From Deltaproteobacteria bacterium (GTDB lineage Bacteria; Desulfobacterota; Desulfuromonadia; Geobacterales; Geobacteraceae), in the NCBI GenBank assembly GCA_021848385.1, contig JAJZUQ010000010.1, positions 1-64,000 of the forward strand: 64,000 nt of DNA, in the 5' to 3' direction. Below are positions 16,705 through 26,084 of this stretch, piece by piece. Each line of letters begins with the position of its first letter. The stretch's first letter is position 1. Made by a program: the position numbers and the translations under genes. The notes under the pieces were generated by a model. It did not search any database and was not told the DNA's origin. It saw only the letters and a list, made by a program, of their open reading frames with translations.

Positions 16705-17547
16705 TTACCCGGCGAGGAGCGGAGTGAGAGCGGCCTTCATCTTTTTCAGGGCACCCTCTTCGATCTGGCGCACCCGTTCGCGGGAGATGGCGAAGTGGTC
16801 GGCTATCCCCTGGAGCGTGAGGGGTTCGTCGGCGGTGATGCGGTGCTCAATGATGTAGCGCTCCTTCTCATTGAGCGAGGTAAGGGCGGAAGCTATTCCC
16901 CGTTGCAGCAGCCTGTTCTCCTGGAGCTCGGCCAGCTGTTCCTCCTGGTTCTGGCGATCATCTGCCAGGGTTTCCAGAAGGGTGAGCCCGTCGCCATCGG
17001 CAATTTCCGCATCGAGGGAGTGTTCGCCGCGCATCCGCTGTTCCATCTCTACGACGTCCGACTCCCGCACATCCAGGGAGAGGGCGGTTGCTTCGCTGTC
17101 GTCATGGCCAGTCATCTGCCTGATGGCATTTTTGGCCTGGCTCAGCTTGAAAAAGAGCTTCTTCTGCGCCTGGGTGGTACCGATTTTCAGGAGGCTCCAG
17201 CCGGAGATGATGTGGTTCTGGATGTAGGCGCGAATCCACCAGACAGCGTAGGAGATGAGCCGGAATCCTTTGTAGGGGTTGAACTTGCGTACGGCCATCA
17301 TGAGCCCTACGTTCCCCTCCTGGATCAGGTCGAGCATCTTCATGCCGTAGTCCCGGTATTCGGCGGCTATCTTCACCACGAAGCGGAGATTGGCAGTAAT
17401 CAGGCGGTGTGCCGCTTCCAGGTCCTTCTCTTCGTAAAATTTTACGGCGAGACGCTGTTCCTCTTCGGGAGAAAGAAGGGGGAATTTCTTTATTTCGGAC
17501 ATATAGAGATTGAGGCTGTCGGCGACGACAGGCATGGTCATGGTCAT
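16705..17547 (-). CDS. rpoH: Heat-shock sigma factor RpoH
   Basis: This 280-aa sigma factor directs RNA polymerase to heat-shock promoters. Region 2 has LITANLRFVVKIAAEYRDYG, LDLIQEGNVGLMMAVRKF and SYAVWWIRAYIQNHI. The RpoH box QKKLFFKLSQAK separates it from other sigma70-family members. Region 4 ends with a helix-turn-helix (LTLQGIADHFAISRERVRQIE). It starts MTMTMPVVADSLNLYMSEI. A CIRCE operator sits between its promoter and start codon, so HrcA should repress it, a wiring reported for Geobacter. Confidence 0.95.
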   Translation of the reverse strand: MTMTMPVVADSLNLYMSEIKKFPLLSPEEEQRLAVKFYEEKDLEAAHRLITANLRFVVKIAAEYRDYGMKMLDLIQEGNVGLMMAVRKFNPYKGFRLISYAVWWIRAYIQNHIISGWSLLKIGTTQAQKKLFFKLSQAKNAIRQMTGHDDSEATALSLDVRESDVVEMEQRMRGEHSLDAEIADGDGLTLLETLADDRQNQEEQLAELQENRLLQRGIASALTSLNEKERYIIEHRITADEPLTLQGIADHFAISRERVRQIEEGALKKMKAALTPLLAG

Positions 17548-17598
17548 GGCGTGTTTTCTCCTCCGTCAGTACGTGCGCGATTTCCGGTCACAGCTTTG

Positions 17599-17625
17599 TT
17601 AGCACTCTCGACAGTGGAGTGCTAA
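17599..17625. promoter_or_regulatory. CIRCE element (HrcA operator) of rpoH
   Basis: The sequence TTAGCACTC-N9-GAGTGCTAA is a perfect CIRCE inverted repeat. It lies six bases downstream of the -10 box of the rpoH promoter and about 50 bp before the rpoH start. HrcA bound here would block transcription initiation until heat shock. Confidence 0.95.
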
Positions 17626-17630
17626 TCGTA

Positions 17631-17659
17631 AATATAACAACCGTTGGAGAAAAAATCAA
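17631..17659 (-). promoter_or_regulatory. Sigma70-type promoter of rpoH
   Basis: Minus strand TTGATT, a 17-bp spacer, and TATATT. The CIRCE operator follows immediately, overlapping the expected start of transcription. Confidence 0.7.
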
Positions 17660-17666
17660 GGCGGGA

Positions 17667-18122
17667 TTATTGCTGCTGGAAAATCATGATGGTCATGTCG
17701 GGGCGTTTTGGCACATAGCCAAAGGAGATGCGGGTTGCCCCGCTTTCCCAGGTATAGGTTATTACGTGGGGAGAGGGGGCTCGTTCGTAAGCCCCTTCGC
17801 CGAACATTTTCCGGTAGGTGGCGAGGATCCTGCTGGTGCCACGCCGTTTGACGTAGTCGGGGTTGAACCTGATTGATACGCCGACCAGTTTGTCGCCCTT
17901 GAAGCTGAAGGTACGAATGAAGATTTCCCAATTGGGATTGAACTGGCGGTACACGTAATCGTTCTGGAACCTCCCCAGGTTCCCGCTGGGGTAGTCTGCC
18001 ATGACTTTGCGCAGGTCGGTTCCCCAGGGGGTTTCCCGGTATCCGTCAGGTATCCTGTCTGCGTAGGCGGCCAGGGCTGTCAGGCAGAGAACGGTGCTTA
18101 TCAGGGCTGTCAGCCTCTTCAT
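17667..18122 (-). CDS. Small exported protein of unknown function
   Basis: The track ORF runs from 18425, but the ATG at 18122 gives a clear Sec signal peptide (MKRLTALISTVLCLTALAAYA) and avoids overlap with the divergent ilvE. The mature part is about 130 residues, predicted mainly beta (WEIFIRTFSFKGDKLVGVSIRF), and begins RIPDGYRETPWGTDL. PWGT followed by basic residues recalls small periplasmic proteins that compute a simple beta fold, but I do not recognise the family. It would be periplasmic. The gene ends just upstream of the rpoH promoter and is transcribed in the same direction. Confidence 0.7.
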   Translation of the reverse strand: MKRLTALISTVLCLTALAAYADRIPDGYRETPWGTDLRKVMADYPSGNLGRFQNDYVYRQFNPNWEIFIRTFSFKGDKLVGVSIRFNPDYVKRRGTSRILATYRKMFGEGAYERAPSPHVITYTWESGATRISFGYVPKRPDMTIMIFQQQ

Positions 18123-18288
18123 ACAGGCTCCATTTAATGAGTGATTGTGCTCGCTCCACAATACAGGAGAATCCCTTCCGGTGTCAATGGCGGTAGAGGA
18201 AAACCCTTGCCCGTTAAGGGCTTTGTATGGTAAATCATTAAAGGTACAAAAATCCGACGCTGAGCGCCGCAACCGGAGGTTTTCGCAG

Positions 18289-19362
18289 ATGGACATCAAA
18301 ATTTTACCCCTTTCCGATGACAAGAAAAAGCCCAAATATGCCGACGAATCAAAGCTCGGCTTTGGCCGGCTATTTACCGACCGGATGCTGCTCGTCGAAT
18401 GGAAGGAAGGCGAGGGGTGGATCAACGGACGGATTGAACCCTATGGCCCCTTTTCCCTTGATCCGGCGTGTTCCGTTTTTCATTACTCCCAGGAGATTTT
18501 TGAGGGGCTCAAAGCCTACAAGTGGAGAGACGGCACAATAACCCTCTTTCGCCCCGAGATGAACGCCCGGCGTTTCAATCAATCTGCCGACAGGCTCTGC
18601 ATGCCCGAACTGCCGGAAGATATCTTTATTGGCGGTATCGAAAAGCTCGTTTCGCTGGAGCGCGACTGGATACCTTCGTCGGAAGGGACCTCCCTCTACA
18701 TCCGCCCCACCATGATCGGTGTCGAGGCTGCTTTGGGAGTAAAACCCGCGAACCATTACTACTTCTACGTGATCCTCTCGCCGGTCGGTGCATACTACTC
18801 CACGGGGTTCAACCCCATCAAGATCATGGTGGAAGACCGTTATGCCCGCTCCGTCCCCGGAGGCACGGGAGAGGCCAAAACCGGCGGCAACTACGCCTGT
18901 TCTCTCAAGGCCGGACTTGAAGCGAAAAAGAAGGGGTACGACCAGGTCCTCTGGCTCGATGGCGTCGAGCGCCGCTACATTGAAGAGGTGGGGGCAATGA
19001 ATATGCTCTTTGCCTATGGGAAGACCATCGTTACCTCCGAACTCACCGGCACCATCCTGAACGGCGTCACCCGCGACTCTGCGCTCAAGTTGGCCGCGAG
19101 CCTTGGCTATACTGTCGAGGAGCGGCCCATCGACGTGAATGAGCTGATGGCCGACATTCTGGCAGGCAAGGTGACTGAAGCCTTCGGTAGTGGAACCGCA
19201 GCAGTCATCAGCCCGGTCGGCGTCCTTGCTTACCAGGGTGAGGACTACACGGTGGGCGATGGTCGTGTGGGCGCTATTACCCGCCAGCTTTACGACACCC
19301 TTACCGGCATCCAGACCGGCAAAATTGAAGACCGTTTCGGCTGGGTGAGAAAAATCGGGTAA
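18289..19362 (+). CDS. ilvE: Branched-chain amino acid aminotransferase
   Basis: This 357-aa PLP enzyme catalyses the last step of Leu, Ile and Val synthesis. It is of the longer class II type (MDIKILPLSDDKKKPKY at the N-terminus). Landmarks are VFHYSQEIFEGLKAYKW, GGNYACSLKAGLEAKKKGYDQVLWLDG (containing the Schiff-base Lys) and EAFGSGTAAVISPVG for cofactor phosphate binding. I start at 18289 because GGAGG lies 10 bases upstream; the track start at 18145 adds an implausible extension. A coupled small ORF and ferredoxin gene follow. Confidence 0.93.
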   Translation: MDIKILPLSDDKKKPKYADESKLGFGRLFTDRMLLVEWKEGEGWINGRIEPYGPFSLDPACSVFHYSQEIFEGLKAYKWRDGTITLFRPEMNARRFNQSADRLCMPELPEDIFIGGIEKLVSLERDWIPSSEGTSLYIRPTMIGVEAALGVKPANHYYFYVILSPVGAYYSTGFNPIKIMVEDRYARSVPGGTGEAKTGGNYACSLKAGLEAKKKGYDQVLWLDGVERRYIEEVGAMNMLFAYGKTIVTSELTGTILNGVTRDSALKLAASLGYTVEERPIDVNELMADILAGKVTEAFGSGTAAVISPVGVLAYQGEDYTVGDGRVGAITRQLYDTLTGIQTGKIEDRFGWVRKIG

Positions 19363-19365
19363 CTT

Positions 19366-19521
19366 ATGAAAGAGCGGCACGTCGAGGCAAACAGGCTCTG
19401 TCTTTCCTGTCGTCGCATCTGCAAGCAGCCTGTTGCGGTGGTGATAACCTCCTGCCCCCGTTACTATGCGGGGCCGAAGGTGAAACGCTGCACCTGGAAG
19501 CAGTTGGAACTCGGTTTGTGA
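19366..19521 (+). CDS. 51-aa Cys-rich protein coupled to a ferredoxin gene
   Basis: This ORF is too short for the supplied track. It begins MKERHVEANRLCLSCRRICK and ends WKQLELGL, with Cys at positions 12, 15, 19, 30 and 42. CLSCRRIC could bind a metal. It starts 3 bases after the ilvE stop. Its TGA overlaps the GTG start of the ferredoxin gene (GTGA), a typical sign of translational coupling, which argues that both are real. I do not recognise a family name. Function may relate to Fe-S or zinc binding; that is inference. Confidence 0.6.
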   Translation: MKERHVEANRLCLSCRRICKQPVAVVITSCPRYYAGPKVKRCTWKQLELGL

Positions 19522-19754
19522 TCGATTCCGCCGGACCGTACACCGCGACCCCACTGGTTGATTGCCAGCGCTGCAGTGCCTGTGGTCGGTGCGTGGCGGC
19601 ATGCCCGGAGAAGCTCTTTACCCTCGAAGTTGACGGATTCCGAAAAACCGCGCGCCGGCAGGATTCAACCGACTGCCGGCGCTGCTTTGCCTGCGGCCTC
19701 TGTTGCCCCGTTCATGCGATCAGTCCGGAAGAGGCATCCGGTCAGGGCACATAG
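19518..19754 (+). CDS. Two-cluster [4Fe-4S] ferredoxin
   Basis: This 78-aa protein carries two [4Fe-4S] motifs: CQRCSACGRCVAACP at about residues 16-30 and CRRCFACGLCCP at about 53-64. The second has an extra Cys next to the last ligand. It is a soluble electron carrier; redox partners are unknown. The GTG start overlaps the preceding ORF's stop by four bases. It lies in an apparent ilvE-small ORF-ferredoxin unit. Confidence 0.8.
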   Translation: MIDSAGPYTATPLVDCQRCSACGRCVAACPEKLFTLEVDGFRKTARRQDSTDCRRCFACGLCCPVHAISPEEASGQGT

Positions 19755-19882
19755 TAGCCCCCCCCCCGCACCACTCAGCATCCTTCCCGCTTTTCTTCGA
19801 TTATCCTGCGAACGTCTCCTGCATGCCATCTCCCCGGTGATCCGGAGCGGGAGGCAAACACCATTCCCCCGGTTCCTCCTGC

Positions 19883-19912
19883 CTTGACAGGCTCTCCTGC
19901 CGTACCTATTAT
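19883..19912 (+). promoter_or_regulatory. Promoter of clpB, sigma70-like with sigma32-like features
   Basis: TTGACA, a 17-bp spacer and TATTAT give a near-consensus sigma70 promoter. The same bases read as CTTGACA-N15-CCTATTAT resemble a heat-shock sigma promoter. It lies about 65 bp upstream of the clpB start. Confidence 0.6.
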
Positions 19913-19978
19913 TCTTGTACGTGACGTGCGCCGAACGGTAATGCATCGAACTGTCCATGGCACGAAAAGGAGACATTC

Positions 19979-22573
19979 ATGATCAGACCGGAAAAAATGA
20001 CCATAAAAACCCAGGAGGCACTGGCGAGCGCCCAGGAACTGGCATCCCGGCAGGGGAACAGTGCCATTGAGCCGGAACATCTTCTCGCAGCAATGCTGGA
20101 GCAGGAGGGGGGGGTGGTAACGCCACTTCTCCAGAAGGTGGGCGCAACTCCCGCCGCCATCCAGACACTGGTGGCAGCCGCTCTTAAGAAGCTCCCCACG
20201 GCGAGCGGCGCAACCATGCAGCTGCATATCTCCTCATCTCTTAACCACCTGCTCGATGCTTCCCAGAAGGAAGCGGATGCCATGAAGGACGAGTTTGTCT
20301 CCACTGAGCATCTGCTCCTTGGCATTGTGGCGGAAAAGGGGTGCGAAGCGGCCCGCATCCTGGCCGAAGCCGGCGTCAGCCGCCAGGCGCTTCTGTCTGC
20401 TCTCAAGGAGATGCGGGGGGAGGAACGGGTTACGGACCAGAATCCGGAGGAGAAATACCAGGCCCTTGCCAAGTACGCCCGTGACCTGACCGACCTGGCC
20501 CGTCAGGGGAAGCTCGATCCGGTCATCGGCCGGGACGACGAGATCCGGCGCGTGCTCCAGGTCCTCTCCCGTCGTACGAAAAACAACCCGGTCCTCATCG
20601 GCGAGCCGGGTGTGGGCAAGACTGCCATCGTTGAAGGCTTGGCACAGCGGATCGTTGCCGGTGACGTGCCGGAAACCCTCAAGGAGAAGAGGGTGGTTGC
20701 CCTCGACATGGGGGCGCTCATCGCCGGGGCAAAATACCGGGGGGAATTCGAGGACCGGCTCAAGGCGGTGATCAAGGAGGTGGCCAAGTCCGAGGGGCGG
20801 GTCATCCTCTTCATCGACGAACTTCATACCCTGGTGGGGGCCGGTGCCGCCGAAGGGGCACTGGATGCCTCCAACATGCTCAAGCCGGCCCTGGCACGGG
20901 GGGAGCTCCACTGCATTGGCGCCACGACCCTCAACGAATACCGCAAGTACATCGAGAAGGATGCCGCCTTGGAGCGTCGCTTTCAACAGGTGTATGCCGG
21001 TGAGCCGAGTGTGGAGGAGACCATCTCCATCCTGCGCGGCCTCAAGGAGAAGTACGAGGCCTACCACGGCATCCGGATCAAGGACGGCGCCATCATTGCC
21101 GCGGCGACCCTGTCGGACCGCTACATCACCGACCGGTTTCTTCCCGACAAGGCCATCGATCTGATAGACGAGGCCGCATCCCGGCTCAGGATCGAGATCG
21201 ATTCCCTGCCGACCGAGATCGATGAACTCGAGCGAAAGATCATCCAGTTGGAGATCGAGAAACAGGCCCTCCTGCGGGAACAGGATACCCGTGCGCTGGA
21301 ACGGCTAAAGAAGGTGACCGATGACCTGGCGGCGCTTAAGGCCGAGTCTTCATTGCTGAAGGACCACTGGCGTAAAGAGAAGGTTATAATCCAGGCCCAG
21401 CGGGAGTTGAAACAGCGGCTGGAGGAGAAAAAGGAGGAGGCGAAGAAGGGGGAGCGGGAGGGAAACCTGGCGCGAACAGCTGAAATCCGCTACGGCGAAA
21501 TCCCTGCCCTGGAAAAGGATATGGCGGAGAAGGAGAGGGAGCTCGCGGAACTTCAGCAGGAAGGGAAGATGCTCGCGGAGGAGGTGGATGCCGATCAGGT
21601 GGCGGAGATTGTGGCCAAATGGACCGGTATCCCGGTGAGCCGGATGCTGGAGACTGAGGCGGAGAAGCTGATCCACATGGAAGAACGGCTCCGGAGCCGG
21701 GTGGTCGGGCAGGATGACGCCCTCCTGCTGGTGGCCAACGCCATACGCCGTGCCCGCTCAGGTCTTTCCGACCCCAACCGTCCCATTGGCTCCTTCATGT
21801 TTCTCGGCCCGACCGGGGTCGGCAAGACCGAAACCGCCAAGGCGCTCGCCTCGTTCCTGTTCGACGATGATCAGGCAGTGGTCCGGATCGACATGAGCGA
21901 GTACCAGGAGAAGCATACGGTTGCCCGTCTCATTGGCGCTCCTCCCGGCTATGTGGGGTACGAAGAGGGGGGGCAGCTGACCGAGGCGGTCCGGCGCCGC
22001 CCGTACAGCATCATCCTGTTCGACGAAATCGAGAAGGCCCATCCGGAAGTGTTCAACGTCCTGCTCCAGGTACTGGACGATGGCCGGCTCACCGATGGGC
22101 AGGGACGGACCGTCGACTTCCGGAATGCGGTCATCATCATGACGAGCAACCTGGGGTCCCAGTGGATCCAACAGTACGGGGCGAGCGACTACGCGAAGAT
22201 GCGCACCATGGTCATGGAGACGCTGCGGGAAAACTTCAAGCCGGAATTCCTCAACCGGGTCGACGAGATCGCCATCTACCATTCCCTTCCCCTGGAGCAG
22301 ATCAAGAAGATCGTCGATATTCAGGTGGGGGAACTGGAAAAGCGGCTGGCAGAGCGGGGCATATCCCTTGTCATCAGCGACAAGGCACGGGAATACCTGG
22401 CCAGGGAAGGCTTCGATCCGGCCTATGGCGCCCGCCCCCTGAAGCGGACGCTGCAGCGCAAGATACAGGATCCGCTGGCGCTCATGCTCCTGGACGGAAA
22501 ATTTGCCGACGGGGATACGGTGCTCGTGGAACTTTCTGTGACCGGAGAGGATCTGGTTATCCATAAAAAATGA
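19979..22573 (+). CDS. clpB: ATP-dependent disaggregase ClpB
   Basis: This 864-aa hexameric AAA+ chaperone dissolves protein aggregates together with DnaK. Domain order: Clp N-domain (residues about 1-145, [14 protein letters not shown] repeat), first AAA with Walker [10 protein letters not shown], a long coiled-coil middle domain (about 410-525) that docks DnaK, and second AAA with GPTGVGKTE and the GYVGYEEGG pore loop. Length is as expected. AAGGAG lies just before the ATG. A promoter with heat-shock character lies upstream, and the gene stands alone. Confidence 0.97.
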   Translation: MIRPEKMTIKTQEALASAQELASRQGNSAIEPEHLLAAMLEQEGGVVTPLLQKVGATPAAIQTLVAAALKKLPTASGATMQLHISSSLNHLLDASQKEADAMKDEFVSTEHLLLGIVAEKGCEAARILAEAGVSRQALLSALKEMRGEERVTDQNPEEKYQALAKYARDLTDLARQGKLDPVIGRDDEIRRVLQVLSRRTKNNPVLIGEPGVGKTAIVEGLAQRIVAGDVPETLKEKRVVALDMGALIAGAKYRGEFEDRLKAVIKEVAKSEGRVILFIDELHTLVGAGAAEGALDASNMLKPALARGELHCIGATTLNEYRKYIEKDAALERRFQQVYAGEPSVEETISILRGLKEKYEAYHGIRIKDGAIIAAATLSDRYITDRFLPDKAIDLIDEAASRLRIEIDSLPTEIDELERKIIQLEIEKQALLREQDTRALERLKKVTDDLAALKAESSLLKDHWRKEKVIIQAQRELKQRLEEKKEEAKKGEREGNLARTAEIRYGEIPALEKDMAEKERELAELQQEGKMLAEEVDADQVAEIVAKWTGIPVSRMLETEAEKLIHMEERLRSRVVGQDDALLLVANAIRRARSGLSDPNRPIGSFMFLGPTGVGKTETAKALASFLFDDDQAVVRIDMSEYQEKHTVARLIGAPPGYVGYEEGGQLTEAVRRRPYSIILFDEIEKAHPEVFNVLLQVLDDGRLTDGQGRTVDFRNAVIIMTSNLGSQWIQQYGASDYAKMRTMVMETLRENFKPEFLNRVDEIAIYHSLPLEQIKKIVDIQVGELEKRLAERGISLVISDKAREYLAREGFDPAYGARPLKRTLQRKIQDPLALMLLDGKFADGDTVLVELSVTGEDLVIHKK

Positions 22574-22603
22574 TGGGATGCAGTACAGAAACAGACAAAC
22601 ACT

Positions 22604-22636
22604 GCAAACGGCTCGATCTCCGGACGGGCCGTTTGC
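22604..22636 (+). terminator. Terminator hairpin after clpB
   Basis: GCAAACGGC pairs with GCCGTTTGC around a 15-base loop, followed by a weak T-rich tail (TTTA). It lies about 30 bp past the clpB stop. Confidence 0.6.
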
Positions 22637-22739
22637 TTTACCGGCTGGCGGTGATTGCCGATTTTACCCTTGATTTATGAGGCGTTTTGATTTAGAAAAA
22701 ACCTCTTTTCGAACGTGAACATTTCACAGGAAACGGTTA

Positions 22740-23582
22740 ATGCGAACTCTCACCTTGCAGGCTCCCGCAAAAATAAACTACCGGCTCGACGTGCTGCGGC
22801 GCCGTCCTGACGGCTACCACGATCTGCGCATGATCATGCAGCGGTTCGATCTGTGCGACGATATCCTGATTACCCTGAACGATACTCCCGGTATCAGGGT
22901 CACCTGCGGCAGTGAAGGGGTGCCTGACGGCCCGGGTAACATAGCCTGGCGGGCAGCAGATGAGCTTCTTTCCCTTGCCGGTCGCGAGGTCGGGGTCGAT
23001 ATCGTGATCACCAAACGGATCCCGGTGGCGGCCGGTCTCGGGGGGGGGAGCAGCGACTGCGCAGCGGTCCTCATGGGGCTGAACCAGCTCCTGGAACTGG
23101 GTTTGTCCGATGCCCGGCTCATGGAGATCGGGGTGAAGCTGGGGGCCGACGTCCCATTTTTCATTTTCAAGAAAACCGCCCTGGCTGAGGGTATCGGTGA
23201 GCAACTGACCGCCATTGAACAGATTCCCCAGGTCTGGCTGGTGATCGTCAATCCCAATGTCCCCGTTTCCACCGCCTGGGTCTATCAAAATTTACAATTG
23301 ACAAACCGCTCCGATGACTTTAAAATGCCTCGTTTCTATAGCAGTATCGCGGACATCTGCGCCGTCCTCGGCAATGATCTGGAGGCGGTGACTATCCGGC
23401 GCTACCCGGTCATCAGTGAGATCAAGGGGCGTTTGCAGGCCCTGGGTGCGGCAGGGGTGCTGATGTCCGGCAGCGGCCCAACGGTATTCGGAATTTTTGA
23501 ACAGGAAGACGCTGCGCGTCAGGCGGTGGTGGAGCTGACACGGGGAACCGGGTGGTTCGCCGCTGCCGCCCGGACAATTTGA
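22740..23582 (+). CDS. ispE: 4-diphosphocytidyl-2-C-methyl-D-erythritol kinase
   Basis: This 280-aa GHMP kinase phosphorylates CDP-methylerythritol in the non-mevalonate isoprenoid pathway. It shows the N-terminal [21 protein letters not shown], the ATP-binding glycine loop [17 protein letters not shown] at about residue 96-112, and the C-terminal GHMP motif [13 protein letters not shown]. Length is normal. An AGGAAA ribosome-binding site precedes the ATG. The tRNA-Gln gene and prs follow, an arrangement common in bacteria. Confidence 0.95.
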   Translation: MRTLTLQAPAKINYRLDVLRRRPDGYHDLRMIMQRFDLCDDILITLNDTPGIRVTCGSEGVPDGPGNIAWRAADELLSLAGREVGVDIVITKRIPVAAGLGGGSSDCAAVLMGLNQLLELGLSDARLMEIGVKLGADVPFFIFKKTALAEGIGEQLTAIEQIPQVWLVIVNPNVPVSTAWVYQNLQLTNRSDDFKMPRFYSSIADICAVLGNDLEAVTIRRYPVISEIKGRLQALGAAGVLMSGSGPTVFGIFEQEDAARQAVVELTRGTGWFAAAARTI

Positions 23583-23589
23583 TGCTTGA

Positions 23590-23664
23590 TGGGGTGTCGC
23601 CAAGCGGTAAGGCACCGGATTTTGATTCCGGCATTCCCAGGTTCGATCCCTGGCACCCCAGCCA
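23590..23664 (+). tRNA. tRNA-Gln (anticodon TTG)
   Basis: The 75-nt sequence folds as a cloverleaf. Acceptor stem TGGGGTG pairs with CACCCCA, followed by G73 and encoded CCA. The anticodon arm is CCGGA-TTTTGAT-TCCGG with TTG at positions 34-36. The T arm is CCAGG-TTCGATC-CCTGG. It starts seven bases after ispE. Confidence 0.97.
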
Positions 23665-23757
23665 CCTTTACCGATAGTCGACTGCGGGATCGCCGTCCCG
23701 GCAGAGATGACCGGTCCGGACGTCACGAAAAAATATAGCGAGAAAGAAGCGGAGCGC

Positions 23758-24702
23758 ATGGAAAACAAGATCAGGGTGTTCAGTGGCAACTCCAACCCGG
23801 GACTGGCGGAAAATATCTGCACCCATCTCCACGTCCCCCTCGGCCAGGCCAAGGTCAAGACCTTCTCCGACGGTGAGATCATGGTGGAGATCGGCGAGAA
23901 CGTCCGCGGTCGTGATATCTACGTGGTGCAGTCAACCTGCGCTCCGAGCAATAACAACCTGATGGAACTGCTGATCATGATAGATGCCCTGAAGAGGGCA
24001 TCTGCAGCCACCATCACGGCGGTCATCCCCTATTTCGGCTATGCGCGTCAGGATCGCAAGGTCGCTCCCCGCACGCCGATCACGTCCAAGCTGGTGGCGG
24101 ACCTGATAACCACCGCAGGCGCAGACCGGGTGGTGACCGTTGATCTCCATGCCGGCCAGATCCAGGGTTTCTTCAATATTCCGGTGGACAACCTCTATGC
24201 TGCCCCGGTCCTTCTTGAGCGCCTCAGGGAGCGTTTCCCCAATAATAATCTGGTCATGGTCTCGCCTGATGCCGGCGGCACCGAGCGGGCCCGGGCCTTC
24301 GCCAAGCGGCTTGGCTGCACTCTGGCGGTTATAGACAAGCGGCGGACCGGTCCTAACGTGGCGGAGGTCATGCACCTCATCGGTGATGTCAAGGATAAGA
24401 CCGCAATCATCCTCGACGACATGATCGACACGGCCGGCACCCTTACCCAGGCTGCAAAGGCACTGAAGGCGCATGGTGCCAAGACCATCTATGCCTGTGC
24501 GACCCATGGCGTACTGTCGGGCCCAGCCATCGACCGGATCAACGATTCGGACATTGAGAAGGTTCTGATAACCGATACCGTCACTCTCGGTGAAAAAACT
24601 GAAAGAACTGCTAAAATTGAGGTTCTGGGGGTAGCGGAGCTTCTGGCCGAAGCCATCAGGCGTATTCACGAGGACGAATCGGTCAGTTCACTATTTGTAT
24701 AA
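23758..24702 (+). CDS. prs: Ribose-phosphate pyrophosphokinase
   Basis: This 314-aa enzyme makes PRPP from ribose 5-phosphate and ATP for nucleotide, His and Trp synthesis. Signatures are RDIYVVQSTCAPSNNNLMELL, the ATP loop YARQDRK, the cation-binding VDLHAGQIQGFF, and the PRPP loop ILDDMIDTAGTL. I start at MENKIRVFSGNSNPGLA (23758), which matches the usual N-terminus; the track start adds 17 unlikely residues. The gene for L25/Ctc follows, a common neighbour. Confidence 0.96.
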   Translation: MENKIRVFSGNSNPGLAENICTHLHVPLGQAKVKTFSDGEIMVEIGENVRGRDIYVVQSTCAPSNNNLMELLIMIDALKRASAATITAVIPYFGYARQDRKVAPRTPITSKLVADLITTAGADRVVTVDLHAGQIQGFFNIPVDNLYAAPVLLERLRERFPNNNLVMVSPDAGGTERARAFAKRLGCTLAVIDKRRTGPNVAEVMHLIGDVKDKTAIILDDMIDTAGTLTQAAKALKAHGAKTIYACATHGVLSGPAIDRINDSDIEKVLITDTVTLGEKTERTAKIEVLGVAELLAEAIRRIHEDESVSSLFV

Positions 24703-24783
24703 ATCGAGCGTACCTGTCAGGGTGCCAGACTCAGGGCAAGGCGGCGCCTTGCTCATATGAAAAAAGACAACATCGGAGGATGT

Positions 24784-25374
24784 ATGGAACAGAGAGAACT
24801 GAACGTTGAATTGAGGACCATGTCCGGCAAGAATGGCTGCCGGAAGCTGAGAAGCAATGACCTCCTTCCCGGTGTGGTGTACGGCAAGGGGATGGATGCC
24901 GTCCCCGTTACGGTGAAGCCGAAGGAGCTTGCTGCTGCCATTACCGGCGAGGGGGGACTCAACCATCTTATCACCCTGAAAGGCGGGGGGAGCCTCGACG
25001 GTAGCATGGTGATCGTGGCCGACCTGCTGCGCGGTGCGCTTCGTGGCGAGTTTCGGCATGTGGACCTGCACAGGGTGAATCTGGAGGAAAAGGTCCGGGT
25101 AGAAGTAGCCTTCAACCTGGTCGGTACCGCTAAGGGTGTGAAGGACGGCGGTATGCTGGATTTTGCCATGCATAACATTGAAATCGAGTGCCTGCCGGCC
25201 CAGATACCTGAGCATATTGACGTGGACGTCACTGAGCTCACTATCGGTCACTCCATTCACATATCCAACCTGCAGCTCCCCGCCGGGGTTAAGGTGCTCG
25301 CAGATCCCAGGGCATCCATTGTCAGCGTGCTTGGCAAGGCCCGCGAAGAGGAAGCCGCTCCCGCCGCCGAGTAA
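24784..25374 (+). CDS. rplY: 50S ribosomal protein L25/general stress protein Ctc
   Basis: This 196-aa protein is the two-domain Ctc form of L25, which binds 5S rRNA in the large subunit. The N-terminal L25 domain (about residues 1-90) includes KLRSNDLLPGVVYGKG and EFRHVDLHRV. The C-terminal beta domain includes CLPAQIPEHIDVDVTEL. The start is at 24784, after GGAGG; the track start nine codons upstream lacks such a site. A GCAAGGC/GCCTTGC hairpin lies at 24736-24752 in the leader. The pth gene follows 32 bp later, as in many genomes. Confidence 0.93.
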   Translation: MEQRELNVELRTMSGKNGCRKLRSNDLLPGVVYGKGMDAVPVTVKPKELAAAITGEGGLNHLITLKGGGSLDGSMVIVADLLRGALRGEFRHVDLHRVNLEEKVRVEVAFNLVGTAKGVKDGGMLDFAMHNIEIECLPAQIPEHIDVDVTELTIGHSIHISNLQLPAGVKVLADPRASIVSVLGKAREEEAAPAAE

Positions 25375-25406
25375 TCGGCGCGCTGCGGCATCTGGCCGGC
25401 TGTGTA

Positions 25407-25991
25407 ATGTCTGCAAAACTTATCGTCGGGCTGGGAAATCCCGGCCCCAAGTACCAGGGAACCCGCCACAACGCGGGTTTCATGGTTTTGGACCGGCTGG
25501 CGAACGAGGCGGGTATTCCCGTCACCCGCAAGACATTCAGCGGGCTTTATGGCGAGGGGACTTTCCAGGGGGAGCGGCTTCTGCTCCTCAAGCCCCAGAC
25601 CTTCATGAACCTGTCGGGCCGGTCAGTCGCCGAGGCACTCCGCTTTCACAAGCTTGCGCTCTCTGACCTCGTAATCATCCACGACGACCTTGATATCCCT
25701 TTCGGCCGGGTGAAGCTGAAGGATGGAGGTGGCCATGGCGGCCACAACGGGCTTCGTTCCCTCATGCAGGAGCTTGGCGGTGGCCAGTTTGTGCGGTTGC
25801 GCATCGGGGTCGGCCGTCCGCTGCATGGCGATGTCGCCGATTACGTCCTGACAAATTTTTCCCGTGAAGAACAGAGCGGTCTCGACAGGCTTCTCGACGG
25901 AATGGTCGGACTGCTGGCCATGTTCGTGCGGGAAGGGCTCCCCAAGACCATGAGTCTTTGCAATAACAGGGATTTTCTGGAAGGGCCATAG
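25407..25991 (+). CDS. pth: Peptidyl-tRNA hydrolase
   Basis: This 194-aa enzyme frees tRNA from peptidyl-tRNA that drops off ribosomes. It shows the N-terminal GLGNPGPKYQGTRHNAGF containing the catalytic His, KPQTFMNLSG, the HDDLDIPFGRVKLK segment and GGHGGHNGLRSL. Length is normal. It sits in the conserved prs-rplY-pth-ychF order. Confidence 0.96.
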   Translation: MSAKLIVGLGNPGPKYQGTRHNAGFMVLDRLANEAGIPVTRKTFSGLYGEGTFQGERLLLLKPQTFMNLSGRSVAEALRFHKLALSDLVIIHDDLDIPFGRVKLKDGGGHGGHNGLRSLMQELGGGQFVRLRIGVGRPLHGDVADYVLTNFSREEQSGLDRLLDGMVGLLAMFVREGLPKTMSLCNNRDFLEGP

Positions 25992-26037
25992 GGACGGCCC
26001 GAAGTGGTCGTCTGCATCATGAAGTCGTCGTAATCAC

Positions 26038-26070
26038 GGGCACCCGCAGCGGGGTGCCCCTACATTTTTT
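26038..26070 (+). terminator. Hairpin after pth, possible terminator
   Basis: GGGCACCC pairs with GGGTGCCC around a 6-base loop, and CTACATTTTTT follows. The T run begins four bases beyond the stem, so termination may be weak. The GGGGTGCCCC core resembles the centre of the dispersed repeat at 58302-58429. Confidence 0.5.
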
Positions 26071-26084
26071 AAGGAAGCATCTCC

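Noticed and set aside
18370-19602. 410-aa minus-strand ORF across ilvE
   Set aside because: Antisense shadow of ilvE and ferredoxin coding sequence; no domain motifs.
20234-22564. Long minus-strand ORFs opposite clpB
   Set aside because: Codon-bias shadows of clpB without recognisable domains.
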